A stretch of DNA of 64,000 bases from Salinimicrobium marinum (GCF_014651535.1 NZ_BMXB01000015.1:26188-90187), one strand, 5' to 3'; positions 43,977 through 51,592 are shown, numbered from the stretch's first letter. Translations and numbers: made by a program. The notes: generated from the sequence alone by a model not told the origin.

Positions 43977-45470
43977 TTAAATGTTCTCTTCTTCCACCAT
44001 GTGATCTGGATTCAGAAACAGGCTTTCATAGACTCCTTCGAGGCTTTTTTTATCTTCCAGCAGCACGATCAAAGTGTCGTTTTCTTCCAGCTGTGTAGCT
44101 CCGTTTGGCGTGAGGAATTTATCATCACGGGAGATCATGGCGATGATGGCTTTCCGCGGAAAATGCAGTTCAACGATCCTTTTCCCAACGGAAAAATTAT
44201 CTGGCGGAATCGTAATTTCCCGAATGAGTGATTTCGTGCTATCAGATAAAAAGGTATCGACAGGTGATACGGGTTTGACTTTTTCGGGAAGTGCCACATG
44301 CAACCATTTTGCCACCGTAGATAAAGTGGTTCCCTGGATCAAAACTGATGACAGGGAGACGAAAAATACAATATTGAAAATGATTTCTGCTTTTTCAATT
44401 CCTGCCAACAACGGATAGGTAGCGAAAACAATAGGTACGGCGCCGCGAAGGCCTACCCAGGACACATACCAGCGCCGCCTCATCTTCATCTTGAAAGGGG
44501 AGAGGCTAAGCATTACTCCCAGGGGCCGCGCCACGATAATCAGGAAGACCGACACCATAATTCCCAGGCCTAGCACTTCAACTACATGACTTGGAAATAC
44601 TAGCAATCCGAGGGTAAGGAAAAGAACGATCTGCATGAGCCAGGCGAGTCCGTCAAAAAACCTCATAATCGTTTTTTTATGAATAAGATCCTGATTTCCT
44701 AAATAGACTCCGCTAAGGTAGACGGCCAGGAATCCGTTTCCTCCCAGGGCATCGGTTGCAGAGAAAACAATAAACATAAGAGCAATGGCAAGTACAGGAT
44801 ACAATCCTTCGAAATCAAGCTGGATCCTGTTAATGATCATTTTGCTGAGTTTTCCGAAGATAAACCCGAGGGCAAGTCCAATAAGGATCTGTTGCAGAAA
44901 CAGTGGAATAATGGACAACACTCCCTGATCCTGATTCACCACCAGCCCCAGAAAAGCAATGGTAAGGAAGTAGGCCATGGGGTCATTACTACCACTTTCC
45001 AGCTCAAGTGTGGGACGTAAATTAGATTTCAGGGCCAGATTTTTTGAACGCAGAATGGAGAAAACGGCGGCAGCATCGGTCGAAGAAACAATGGCTCCCA
45101 GCAGCAAACCTTCGAAAATGGTAAAATCTGTAATAGCCCATACAAAGGTCCCCACAGCGAGTGCGGTAAACAAAACTCCCAGCGTACTAAGAGCAACTCC
45201 CTGCCATAAAACCGGTTTGATCGTTTTCCAGCTGGTATCCAGTCCACCCGAAAAAAGGATAAAATTTAAGGATACTATACCTATGAACTGAGCCAGTTGC
45301 GGACTGTCGAAATTAATTTTCCCAATGCCTTCGGAGCCGGCAAGAATACCTACAGCCAGGAATAGTACCAGGGTGGGCACTCCAAACTTATAGGAAGTTT
45401 TACCTGCAAGAATACTTATAAGAAGCAGGAGAGAGCCAACCAGTAATACATTTTCTGTCGTTATATCCAT
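43977..45470 (-). CDS. Potassium/proton antiporter (CPA1, NhaP2/CvrA type)
   Basis: This 497-residue protein has twelve to thirteen transmembrane helices followed by a cytoplasmic TrkA-C/RCK-C domain (residues ~405-485: FSVGKRIVELHFPRKAIIAMISRDDKFLTPNGATQLEENDTLIVL). The ion-binding region includes VSSTDAAAVFSILRSKNLALK and LELESGSNDPMAYFLT, with the paired Asp residues of CPA antiporters. By family it exchanges K+ (or Na+) for H+ across the inner membrane under ligand control. It is a single-gene unit, and the kmo gene converges on it. Confidence 0.9.
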   Translation of the reverse strand: MDITTENVLLVGSLLLLISILAGKTSYKFGVPTLVLFLAVGILAGSEGIGKINFDSPQLAQFIGIVSLNFILFSGGLDTSWKTIKPVLWQGVALSTLGVLFTALAVGTFVWAITDFTIFEGLLLGAIVSSTDAAAVFSILRSKNLALKSNLRPTLELESGSNDPMAYFLTIAFLGLVVNQDQGVLSIIPLFLQQILIGLALGFIFGKLSKMIINRIQLDFEGLYPVLAIALMFIVFSATDALGGNGFLAVYLSGVYLGNQDLIHKKTIMRFFDGLAWLMQIVLFLTLGLLVFPSHVVEVLGLGIMVSVFLIIVARPLGVMLSLSPFKMKMRRRWYVSWVGLRGAVPIVFATYPLLAGIEKAEIIFNIVFFVSLSSVLIQGTTLSTVAKWLHVALPEKVKPVSPVDTFLSDSTKSLIREITIPPDNFSVGKRIVELHFPRKAIIAMISRDDKFLTPNGATQLEENDTLIVLLEDKKSLEGVYESLFLNPDHMVEEENI

Positions 45471-45548
45471 AGTTCGCCGTCAATTTTACAAGGGAGTGCA
45501 AAATACGGAAATATTAAATTCCTGATAAGGGTTTTTCATGTGATACTT

Positions 45549-46214
45549 TTAACCGTGATCTGCATCTTTTAAAAGCTCCGGAAACTTTCTCTGGAATTTC
45601 TGGATCCGCGGAATGGAGACATTCTGGATATATGGGTTATTCGGATTATTGGCTTCATAATCCTGGTGATACTCTTCAGCTTTCCAGAACTTTTGAAACG
45701 GTAAGACTTCTGCGGCAATCTCATCCTCCAGCTTTTCAGCCAGAGCTGCCTTTTTCTGCTCTATGATCTTTTTCTGCTCCTCATTCTGATAAAATATGAT
45801 GGAGCGGTACTGAGAACCAATATCGGGTCCCTGGCCATTTTTTTGTGTGGGATCCTGGGAGCCAAAATATACATCTACCAGAGTGGCAAAGTCAATAACC
45901 TCGGGATCGTAAATAACTTCCACGGCCTCGGCATGTCCTGTGCGTCCCGTGTTACTTGATTCGTACGTCGGATTTCTAGTGTGTCCTCCCGAATATCCTG
46001 AAATGACTTCTTCCACGCCTCGCACACTTTCATAAATTGCTTCCACACACCAGAAACATCCGCTGGCGAAATAGGCTCTGTTGAGTCCGTTTTGTTCGGG
46101 AACTTCCACAGGATCGGCATTGGCTATTTCAGGTGTGGTAGCTGTCTCCTGTGAATTATTTCCACAGCTTGTGGAAAAGGTGAGGATGAGCCCCAGTAAA
46201 AATGAAAATTTCAT
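45549..46214 (-). CDS. msrA: Peptide-methionine (S)-S-oxide reductase, lipoprotein form
   Basis: From ATG 46214 the protein has 221 residues with a lipobox signal FSTSC. An earlier in-frame ATG at 46265 would put 17 residues before the signal and is less likely. The MsrA domain has the catalytic cysteine in ASGCFWCVEAI, then ISGYSGGHTRNPTYE, GHAEAVEVIYDP, FFGSQDPTQ-like YFGSQDPTQKNGQGPDIGSQYRS and the C-terminal EEYHQDY. It repairs oxidised methionine, and the lipobox places it in the periplasm. The preceding lipoprotein gene stops 1 bp before its start, so the two are co-translated. Confidence 0.93.
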   Translation of the reverse strand: MKFSFLLGLILTFSTSCGNNSQETATTPEIANADPVEVPEQNGLNRAYFASGCFWCVEAIYESVRGVEEVISGYSGGHTRNPTYESSNTGRTGHAEAVEVIYDPEVIDFATLVDVYFGSQDPTQKNGQGPDIGSQYRSIIFYQNEEQKKIIEQKKAALAEKLEDEIAAEVLPFQKFWKAEEYHQDYEANNPNNPYIQNVSIPRIQKFQRKFPELLKDADHG

Positions 46215-46215
46215 A

Positions 46216-46797
46216 TTATTGTTTTTTGTAAGTTCCTTCCAGAGTCTTTTTTCCGTAGATAGCATAATCTGTTGCTAGTTCTCCATCAATATGGAAACCT
46301 TTCCAGTCCAGTACCATGCTGCCGTTAGGCTGAAGGTCTATGGTGGCAATAGGTGTTTCTGTATCAAATTCTTCCCATGGCAGTTCATTTTCTGCATTTT
46401 CAACGTTACCGGGTTCCACCAGAAAAACATCTGCAGTAGTGCCGCTTGTCTTTACAAATTTTGCTGAGATGTACATTTTATCGGGTGAGATGCAAAGCTG
46501 TGAAGGGGAGGTAAGGTTGACCTCCAGACAATCACAGTCACAGGGGCCCGATTCTTCTCCGTTTACTTTCCGGTAGTTGCCGGTGAATTCGTGATCTGCA
46601 GGAGTTTGAATTGTATTGACCGTTTCATTTCCTGTTTCTACATTATCCCGGTCTTCATCTATGTCATCCATTGTGAAATCTCTTTCAATGCTGTCTTCTG
46701 TATCCATTACAGGTTCTCCCGGGCTTGTGGATTTTTTATCATCATTGCAGGAAACCAGAAACAAAAAAGAGAATGCTAAAAAAACTGCTTTTTTCAT
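46216..46797 (-). CDS. Lipoprotein of unknown function paired with msrA
   Basis: This 193-residue protein has a lipobox LFLVSC followed by an acidic linker (residues ~20-65, with MDTEDSIERDFTMDDIDEDRD). A small beta domain follows (DHEFTGNYRKV to ETLEGTYKKQ). It has the unusual motif GPCDCDCLEVNL, three cysteines within five residues, near residue 90 and a fourth at QLCISPDK. Clustered cysteines could bind metal or report redox state, which would suit the partner MsrA. I do not recognise the family. A TATCTTTA box lies 17 bases upstream. Confidence 0.75.
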   Translation of the reverse strand: MKKAVFLAFSFLFLVSCNDDKKSTSPGEPVMDTEDSIERDFTMDDIDEDRDNVETGNETVNTIQTPADHEFTGNYRKVNGEESGPCDCDCLEVNLTSPSQLCISPDKMYISAKFVKTSGTTADVFLVEPGNVENAENELPWEEFDTETPIATIDLQPNGSMVLDWKGFHIDGELATDYAIYGKKTLEGTYKKQ

Positions 46798-46813
46798 GAT
46801 CTTTATTTTCTAA

Positions 46814-46821
46814 TAAAGATA
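46814..46821 (-). promoter_or_regulatory. -7 box of lipoprotein-msrA unit
   Basis: TATCTTTA on the minus strand, 17 bases before the start codon, differs from TAnnTTTG in the last base. It overlaps a small TCTTTATT/AATAAAGA inverted repeat. Confidence 0.5.
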
Positions 46822-47049
46822 CGGGTTCTTTGATAAGTAGTTGTGAAAGACTTGTTAAGCAGTCTATCTAGGTCTCAGTTCTCAGTTTCCTGCTTCCGGT
46901 TGAAGAATTTTTTTGTGGACATTGAGTCGTTTTATAAGAACAAGCTGCATGTTCTTTATCAGAAGTTTGTTGTTTCTTCCCTGTTTCTCAAGAAATGTTT
47001 CTAGGTCCCCTCCTTTTCAAGCTAGCGTGAACCCACATCTTTTGCGATA

Positions 47050-47962
47050 TTAATTCCTTCTATTATAACCTAATCTATTCAAATCTCTTTTGAGGACTAT
47101 TACCCCAGGAGGGCACTGGGAATCGTATCCCTTCCATCCACCAAGGTGTCCCAATATCCAAGCCGCCCATTTGGTTCTTTCAGGATCCTTATTATTTTGA
47201 AGCTTATGAGTCCCACCCTGTAATTTTTTATTCATTATGTGAAGTACCTCTAACTGTTCCTCATTAAAAACCTCTTCTATAGGCTGTCGTCCTTCGGGCT
47301 GTGAATACAATGCTCATCTGTAGAATTTTCAAAGAGCTGTCATCTGCAATATGTCCAGTTTTCTAATTGCCCATCTCAAGCTCTGTTTCCTCAATACCAA
47401 ATCCTTACTTTTTTAGTAGTCTGAAAAGTTGTTCAATATACCATCGTGCACTGTACCATTTAACTATGATCAAGGCTTGTTCGTAAGTTTCTATTGTATG
47501 GGTAGTCAATAACTTCCATTGAACAGGGTTTGTAACATCCCCAATTTCTTTAACTGAGATGCAGTTGACTGTAATTGATCGAGGGCGCCCCCTTTTAATT
47601 AGGCGTTTTGGACATGTTAGTGAGCAGGCTTTAAAACGCAGTTCAATATGAGCTTGATGTTTGTTGGCCTTTACGATTGTCTGTTGGGATCTGTACTGTA
47701 TACCTGCCAGCAACTGGTAGAGCATCCATCTCCTCATATAAGCTTCCATTTGCCGTTTTACGATCTGTACGTGATCGTATCAGTAAATGATGCCTTTCAT
47801 CCGGAACCATTGCAAACTGTTCATAAGTATCTTCCTCTTTATCTTCAATGAAGGTTACTGTTTTTGCACCTTTTAAGAACTCTTTGCTCTTTTGTGCTAC
47901 TTCAATCCTCTTATGCTTTCCCATGTTCACTTCGCAGGTATCCTGTGTACACAATATATTTG
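47050..47962 (-). pseudogene. IS4-type transposase remnant
   Basis: Fragments of one transposase are spread over two frames with several stops. In order they are IEVAQKSKEFLKGAKTVTFIEDKEEDTYEQFAMVPDERHHLLIRSRTDR (RNase H-like core), SVKEIGDVTNPVQWKLLTTHTIETYEQALIIVKWYSARWYIEQLFRLLKK (the YREK-like region WY..RW.IEQLFR), a stop-filled stretch GFGIEETELEMG, and the tail FNEEQLEVLHIMNKKLQGG to WAAWILGHLGGWKGYDSQCPPG. The N-terminal third is missing, and the break lies right at guide-like repeat 2. The gene is dead. It may mark the insertion that brought or trimmed the adjacent sigma/TnpB-like locus. Confidence 0.85.
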
Positions 47963-48019
47963 AAACCCATTTAGTGAGTGTGATTTTCAACCTCACCATA
48001 CGGGTGTACAAGCACCCTC
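47948..48019 (-). ncRNA. Guide-RNA-like unit 2: 52-nt scaffold repeat plus following 20 nt
   Basis: The scaffold-like repeat is at 48019-47968 on the minus strand. It reads GAGGGTGCTTGTACACCC, then GTATGGTGAGGTTGAAAATC and ACACTCACTAAATG. GGGTG/CACCC form one hairpin, and GGTGAG/CTCACT can form a second. It matches unit 1 at all but five positions. The following bases, GGTTTCAAATATATTGTGTA, differ completely from those after unit 1, as a guide would. The guide-like part runs into the IS4 remnant. RNA function, ends and guide length are inferred. Confidence 0.65.
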
Positions 48020-48137
48020 ATAAATCTTCAAAGTGTTAAGTTGATACTATGCTTAGTTAATTTGCTGTTTTAGCATTTAACTTCAATTAATCCATGAAGG
48101 ATTAATTCTCTCTGACCCAATAAAAGTGAGAGCCCAC

Positions 48138-48235
48138 GCCGTTGTATATGCTATGCGCATTTAGTGAGTGTGTTTTTTAACCTCACCTTGCGGGTGTACA
48201 AACACCCTCGTGATCATTTCTTTAACCTGTTATAA
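48138..48235 (-). ncRNA. Guide-RNA-like unit 1 adjoining the TnpB/Cas12f-like gene
   Basis: The scaffold repeat at 48209-48158 (minus strand) reads GAGGGTGTTTGTACACCC, then GCAAGGTGAGGTTAAAAAAC and ACACTCACTAAATG, with the same two hairpins as unit 2. Weaker similarity with unit 2 continues about 25 bases upstream into the 3' end of the protein gene (AACTTA..AACA). This resembles the overlap between TnpB genes and their RNA scaffold. The next bases, CGCATAGCATATACAACGGC, would be the guide. I set the upper end at 48235 by that similarity. No experimental evidence is available here. Confidence 0.65.
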
Positions 48236-49319
48236 GTTCAATGCCCGCTTTTTCGGCCTTGTACTTGATTTTGGTCATCAGCTCATAATAGCTCCAGTTC
48301 CTCAGTACAAATTCCTCCTCTTTAGCAATCCCGATCTTATCTTCCTGATTTAATAAGATGAGCGTCCCCGCCTGATATTTTACACAAAAGTCAATTAATT
48401 TCCTGCTGTACAGGTGCAGACGACTGTTCACATAATTTTTTTCGAGCTCGTGGAATCGTTGTACTGCTTTTGTTTTTCTTTTGCGCCCATTGCCTGATTT
48501 GCAATAGCTGGCTCCTTCCTGTGCCCTTTTTCGGGCGGCCTGTATGGCAAGCCTTCTATACAAAAACTCTTCCCGGGTGCCAATGTTGAGTTTAGCTTTG
48601 TCAATTTTCACTACAATGGGGTATTCCAGGGAGAGGGAGGCTTCTGCAACCACCTCCGGTTTTAGAAGGTGCTTTTCTTTTTCAATTTCAAATACCGCCA
48701 GTAAAAAGGTTTTGCCCTCTTTCAATTGTATATGGGAGGCACAAAGCTTCGTTTCTCCTGTTATTACCCGCTCCAGCAGCCTTCGTTTATCCGAATAATC
48801 CTTCCCCAAATAAGTCTTTAATGGAATGGAAAAGAACCGAAAGCAAAAAGCCTTCTTATCTTCATCATAGGCTAATCCCTTCACGCCTTCCATATCAAAG
48901 GGAAAGGCGATATCCCTTCTTGAATTCATTAAGGAGCGTTCCCCCCTCCAGTATTCCGGCTTTTTTTTGTTAAAGGTCCTCATGAGATTGTGGTTCAGGT
49001 TACCCAGGATGTTAGTTGGGATTTCTCCTTTAAACCGATCGGAGATCACCCGGTAGGTGGAATTGATCCGGGATCGGTTCAGGATGCCCTCCTCGTCTTT
49101 CTTTTCATCCACCAGCTTATACTTGATCCCTTCTGATAGGTAAAAGAATTCCTGAATCATCTCCTGTACATAGAGATGGGTGACAATAAGATTAGCGGCC
49201 TTAAAAGATCGGTTCTGCCATCGGTAAAGCGTATCCAGGGCTTCCTTCCGCTCTTCCCTGGTAGGAAGGTCTACCAGTAGCTGGATCTTTCGGGTGAGTT
49301 TTAAGGTTGACTGTTCCAT
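48222..49319 (-). CDS. TnpB/Cas12f-like RNA-guided DNA-binding protein, probably nuclease-dead
   Basis: This 365-residue protein has the architecture of TnpB/Cas12f. A helical N-terminal REC/WED part (1-230) is followed by RuvC-like segments: YPIVVKIDKAKLNIG (233-247, Asp240 at the RuvC-I position), the bridge region FLYRRLAIQAARKRAQ (252-267), HELEKNYVNSRLHLYSRKLIDF, then GTLILLNQEDKIG, and NWSYYELMTKIKYKAEKAGIEL (341-362), a hallmark of TnpB. Where TnpB has Glu-Asp-Leu at RuvC-II, I read Leu323-Asn324-Gln325. The protein stops at ITG, before the zinc ribbon and RuvC-III Asp. Cleavage is therefore unlikely. It follows the sigma gene by 1 bp (TAA-A-ATG), and two guide-like repeats follow it. 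Confidence 0.75.
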   Translation of the reverse strand: MEQSTLKLTRKIQLLVDLPTREERKEALDTLYRWQNRSFKAANLIVTHLYVQEMIQEFFYLSEGIKYKLVDEKKDEEGILNRSRINSTYRVISDRFKGEIPTNILGNLNHNLMRTFNKKKPEYWRGERSLMNSRRDIAFPFDMEGVKGLAYDEDKKAFCFRFFSIPLKTYLGKDYSDKRRLLERVITGETKLCASHIQLKEGKTFLLAVFEIEKEKHLLKPEVVAEASLSLEYPIVVKIDKAKLNIGTREEFLYRRLAIQAARKRAQEGASYCKSGNGRKRKTKAVQRFHELEKNYVNSRLHLYSRKLIDFCVKYQAGTLILLNQEDKIGIAKEEEFVLRNWSYYELMTKIKYKAEKAGIELITG

Positions 49320-49320
49320 T

Positions 49321-50100
49321 TTATGCCGATTGTTGTTGCTCGTGTTTCTCCTGTAATAGTTTATACCCAGCCATAAATGCTGTGTGCACTTCCTTTTGGG
49401 AGAGGTTAAGCTCCTGAGCTATGGAAGCAAACGAATACTTCTTTTCACACCGCAGCTGTAGTACTTTTGCCTGTTCTTTAGTTATCTCTCCCTGGACCTT
49501 TATGGTCCTCACAGGTTGTGGTTTGGTGTCTAGGTTGTTTCCCTGGTGGACAATTACCTTTATATCTTCAATAGCCCTCTTTACCTCGTTACTGGTGTCG
49601 GTGATGCTGGTGCCCATCACTTCAGCAATGGCTTTGTACTGAAAGCCATACTTTAAACAGAGTTCTATCAGCTTTCTTCTTTTACCCATCAGTAATGGTA
49701 AAACCTTTTTGATCTGGTCAAAGGCTTGTTGTGCTGCTTCCTGTTCCAGAAGATGCTCATCTTCCTTTGTGGGGTCATGTCCATGCATATATTCCTGATA
49801 GTTTTCATAGTATTCCAGCCTGTTGATTTCCCTGTTAAACTTGTTTCTGGGCCGGGTATAGTAGGAAATACATTCCCTTTTCATTACAAAGCGTAAGAAA
49901 AAATAAATATGTTCCGGTCGCTCTATCCTGTCCCGGTGCACCCATAGTTTCAGGAAAGCATCCTGCACCAGGGTTTCCACCACAAAGCTGTCTTTGATAA
50001 GCCCCCTGCCCAGCCAGTAGAGTTGCCTGCTGTGTTTTGTATAAATCTTCACCAGGGCTGCAGGGTCGCCTTTTTTTAAAAGGTCATAATTACGTGACAT
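49321..50100 (-). CDS. ECF sigma factor with extra C-terminal HTH, partner of the TnpB-like protein
   Basis: This 259-residue protein is longer than typical ECF sigmas (~180-190). Sigma-2 spans ~15-80 (KIYTKHSRQLYWLGRGLIKDS, VQDAFLKLWVHRDRI, FFLRFVMKRECISYY). An acidic linker covers ~95-130. Sigma-4 spans ~131-182 (LPLLMGKRRKLIELCLKYGF, YKAIAEVMGTSITDTSNEVKRAI). A further HTH lies at ~206-250 (ITKEQAKVLQLRCEKKYSFASIAQELNLSQKEV) and is not part of the usual fold. It is co-transcribed and translationally coupled with the TnpB/Cas12f-like gene, and no anti-sigma factor is adjacent. I infer that the RNA-guided protein brings this sigma, and RNA polymerase, to DNA. Confidence 0.85.
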   Translation of the reverse strand: MSRNYDLLKKGDPAALVKIYTKHSRQLYWLGRGLIKDSFVVETLVQDAFLKLWVHRDRIERPEHIYFFLRFVMKRECISYYTRPRNKFNREINRLEYYENYQEYMHGHDPTKEDEHLLEQEAAQQAFDQIKKVLPLLMGKRRKLIELCLKYGFQYKAIAEVMGTSITDTSNEVKRAIEDIKVIVHQGNNLDTKPQPVRTIKVQGEITKEQAKVLQLRCEKKYSFASIAQELNLSQKEVHTAFMAGYKLLQEKHEQQQSA

Positions 50101-50247
50101 AACAGGAAGTATTGAAAACTCGTGGAGAAAGAATCAAGCCTTCATTAAGAGGAATAAGGGTTTTTGCTGCTGATCCCGAGGGAAAAGATGTCAGCATGTC
50201 AAAAACTTTAAGCCCCACCCATGGAAGGCGCGCGTGCTTATTTTTCA

Positions 50248-50255
50248 TAACTTTG
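50248..50255 (+). promoter_or_regulatory. Perfect -7 box driving a short plus-strand transcript
   Basis: TAACTTTG matches TAnnTTTG exactly. It lies in the 457-bp region between the sigma gene (transcribed leftward) and the XRE gene (rightward), followed within 85 bases by a terminator hairpin. Confidence 0.55.
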
Positions 50256-50259
50256 CAGT

Positions 50260-50340
50260 GGTTAAAAATGAAACGTATGTTTTGTTTTTCGCTAAGGCCT
50301 TCCTTAATCAGACGCCAATCTTGAGGGAAGGCTTTTCTAT
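50260..50340 (+). ncRNA. Short transcript with 18-codon ORF and terminator (sRNA or leader)
   Basis: Between a perfect -7 box (50248-50255) and a hairpin with GCCTTCC (50297-50303) pairing GGAAGGC (50326-50332) followed by TTTTC lies a segment of about 80 bases. It contains a complete small frame from ATG 50270, reading MKRMFCFSLRPSLIRRQS, whose end overlaps the hairpin. That layout suggests a small RNA, a leader peptide with attenuator, or an abortive transcript upstream of the XRE gene. Which of these applies is not decidable from sequence. Confidence 0.45.
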
Positions 50341-50557
50341 GTCTGGTCTATTCTTATAAGATATTGTTTAATGATTGCTACCCGGAACTGGTTCCTACAC
50401 TTAAATCTCAAAGCGAATACTTCTAATGTTTTATTTAAAGAAGGTTCGCAATCTATTAGTTCTGAACCAAATATAAGAAAATATTTGAATTGTAGCTTGT
50501 ATTGCCTACAACATTCATGTTAAAATTTATGAGATTGCTTTATATAAGGGCTCATAA

Positions 50558-50803
50558 ATGAAACGAGATCAAATTTACCTTGAAAAATTCGGAGAAAATG
50601 TTCTCAAACGAAGAAATGAGCTACAATTAAGCTATAGACAATTAGCCCAGAAATGTGACTTAGATTTCAGTGCCATTTCAAAAATTGAAAAAGGTCAAAA
50701 AAGTCTAGAATTCCAGACAATAATTGAACTCGCCAAAGGTCTGGAAATACATCCCAAAGATTTATTTAATTTTAGTTTTCCCATTCAGGAATTAAAAAAA
50801 TAA
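50558..50803 (+). CDS. Small XRE-family transcriptional regulator
   Basis: This 81-residue protein is essentially one Cro/C1-type helix-turn-helix: FGENVLKRRNELQLSYRQLAQKCDLDFSAISKIEKGQKSLEFQTIIELAKGLEIHPKDLFNF. It most likely binds DNA as a dimer. It is transcribed away from the sigma/TnpB-like pair and could control that locus or belong to other accessory DNA. The upstream 220 bp is A+T-rich with TTG..TAAAATTT as a possible promoter. No toxin gene is adjacent. Confidence 0.88.
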   Translation: MKRDQIYLEKFGENVLKRRNELQLSYRQLAQKCDLDFSAISKIEKGQKSLEFQTIIELAKGLEIHPKDLFNFSFPIQELKK

Positions 50804-50946
50804 ATTTCCTGAAATTTTTATCTCTGTTTTCCTCTCTTCATGCTTTTCCGTAATTGCTATTAAATAGATCCTTCTAGTTTTATGGACTACAATCTATTTT
50901 TTAGCTATTTGGGGAGGCTTCTAAATTGATTGAGAAGAAAACAAAC

Positions 50947-51015
50947 AGCATACAACAACATGTAACTGCAATAGTCGCAAAAACTCTCCTACAGCAGTTA
51001 CATAAACGTTGGCTG
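50947..51015. repeat. Imperfect inverted repeat upstream of the secreted-protein gene
   Basis: ATGTAACTGC (50960-50969) pairs with GCAGTTACAT (50994-51003), and outer CAGC/GCTG and AAC/GTT pairs extend the stem. It resembles palindromes that flank orphan genes in flavobacterial genomes. The attC consensus boxes are not satisfied. Confidence 0.55.
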
Positions 51016-51031
51016 TAATAAATCAAAACTT

Positions 51032-51592
51032 ATGAAAACACTAATTACATTACTCTCCTTTTTATTCTCTTTGCCTATGCTTTCTCAGGAGCCACACACT
51101 TACAAGATTATGGTAAAGGAAAGAACTTCTGTAAAGGGGGAATATAAAGAGCTGGAATTATTAAGTACGAACAATCTAAAAATACTAATAATTAAAAACC
51201 AGAAGAAAGAAAGACTCCCTTTAAATGAGAAAGATAGTTTACTGGTTGTTACTATAATGCAGAATTACGATAAAAAGTTGGAAAAAGAATTTATCTCTCT
51301 TGGTGAGAAAACTTTGGCTTTTGAAGTGGATACAGTACACCTTAAGAAGGAACATCTGCTTTATAATACAACGGATAATTTTTTTAAGAATAGAAAAAAA
51401 ATTAAAAAGCAGTTGACAGAAAAGGAAAATAATCGCATCATCTTAGATGGAACAACCTATCAAATCATAATAACTGATTCAATGGGTGAAACTGATGTTT
51501 TTTACGTCCATTCTCCGACTGAGGACTCACATCCAAATATTTTTGAATTATTATCGGCCTTTCGAAGCACCTATAAAACTCCACAGCCTTAA
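51032..51592 (+). CDS. Secreted protein of unknown function
   Basis: This 186-residue protein starts with a Sec signal peptide (MKTLITLLSFLFSLPMLSQ, cleavage near SQ-EP). The mature part is rich in Lys, Glu and Leu with alternating polar/hydrophobic stretches (ELELLSTNNLKILIIKNQKK, IILDGTTYQIIITDSMGE). No cysteine or known motif is present. It would be periplasmic or outer-membrane associated. It sits in accessory DNA next to the XRE gene and behind an inverted repeat. I do not recognise the family. Confidence 0.65.
   Translation: MKTLITLLSFLFSLPMLSQEPHTYKIMVKERTSVKGEYKELELLSTNNLKILIIKNQKKERLPLNEKDSLLVVTIMQNYDKKLEKEFISLGEKTLAFEVDTVHLKKEHLLYNTTDNFFKNRKKIKKQLTEKENNRIILDGTTYQIIITDSMGETDVFYVHSPTEDSHPNIFELLSAFRSTYKTPQP

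Noticed and set aside
47968..48209. The two 52-nt repeats as a canonical CRISPR array
   Set aside because: There are only two repeats, 190 bp apart, with no adaptation genes. The spacing is far too large for spacers, so I list them as separate guide-like RNAs instead.
48222..49319. Intact IS605/IS607-type transposon carrying tnpB
   Set aside because: No TnpA or serine recombinase is present, no left/right end structure is visible, and the tnpB-like gene is coupled to a sigma factor.
50947..51015. Integron attC site
   Set aside because: The palindrome is present, but the RYYYAAC/GTTRRRY boxes do not fit and no integrase is in the window.
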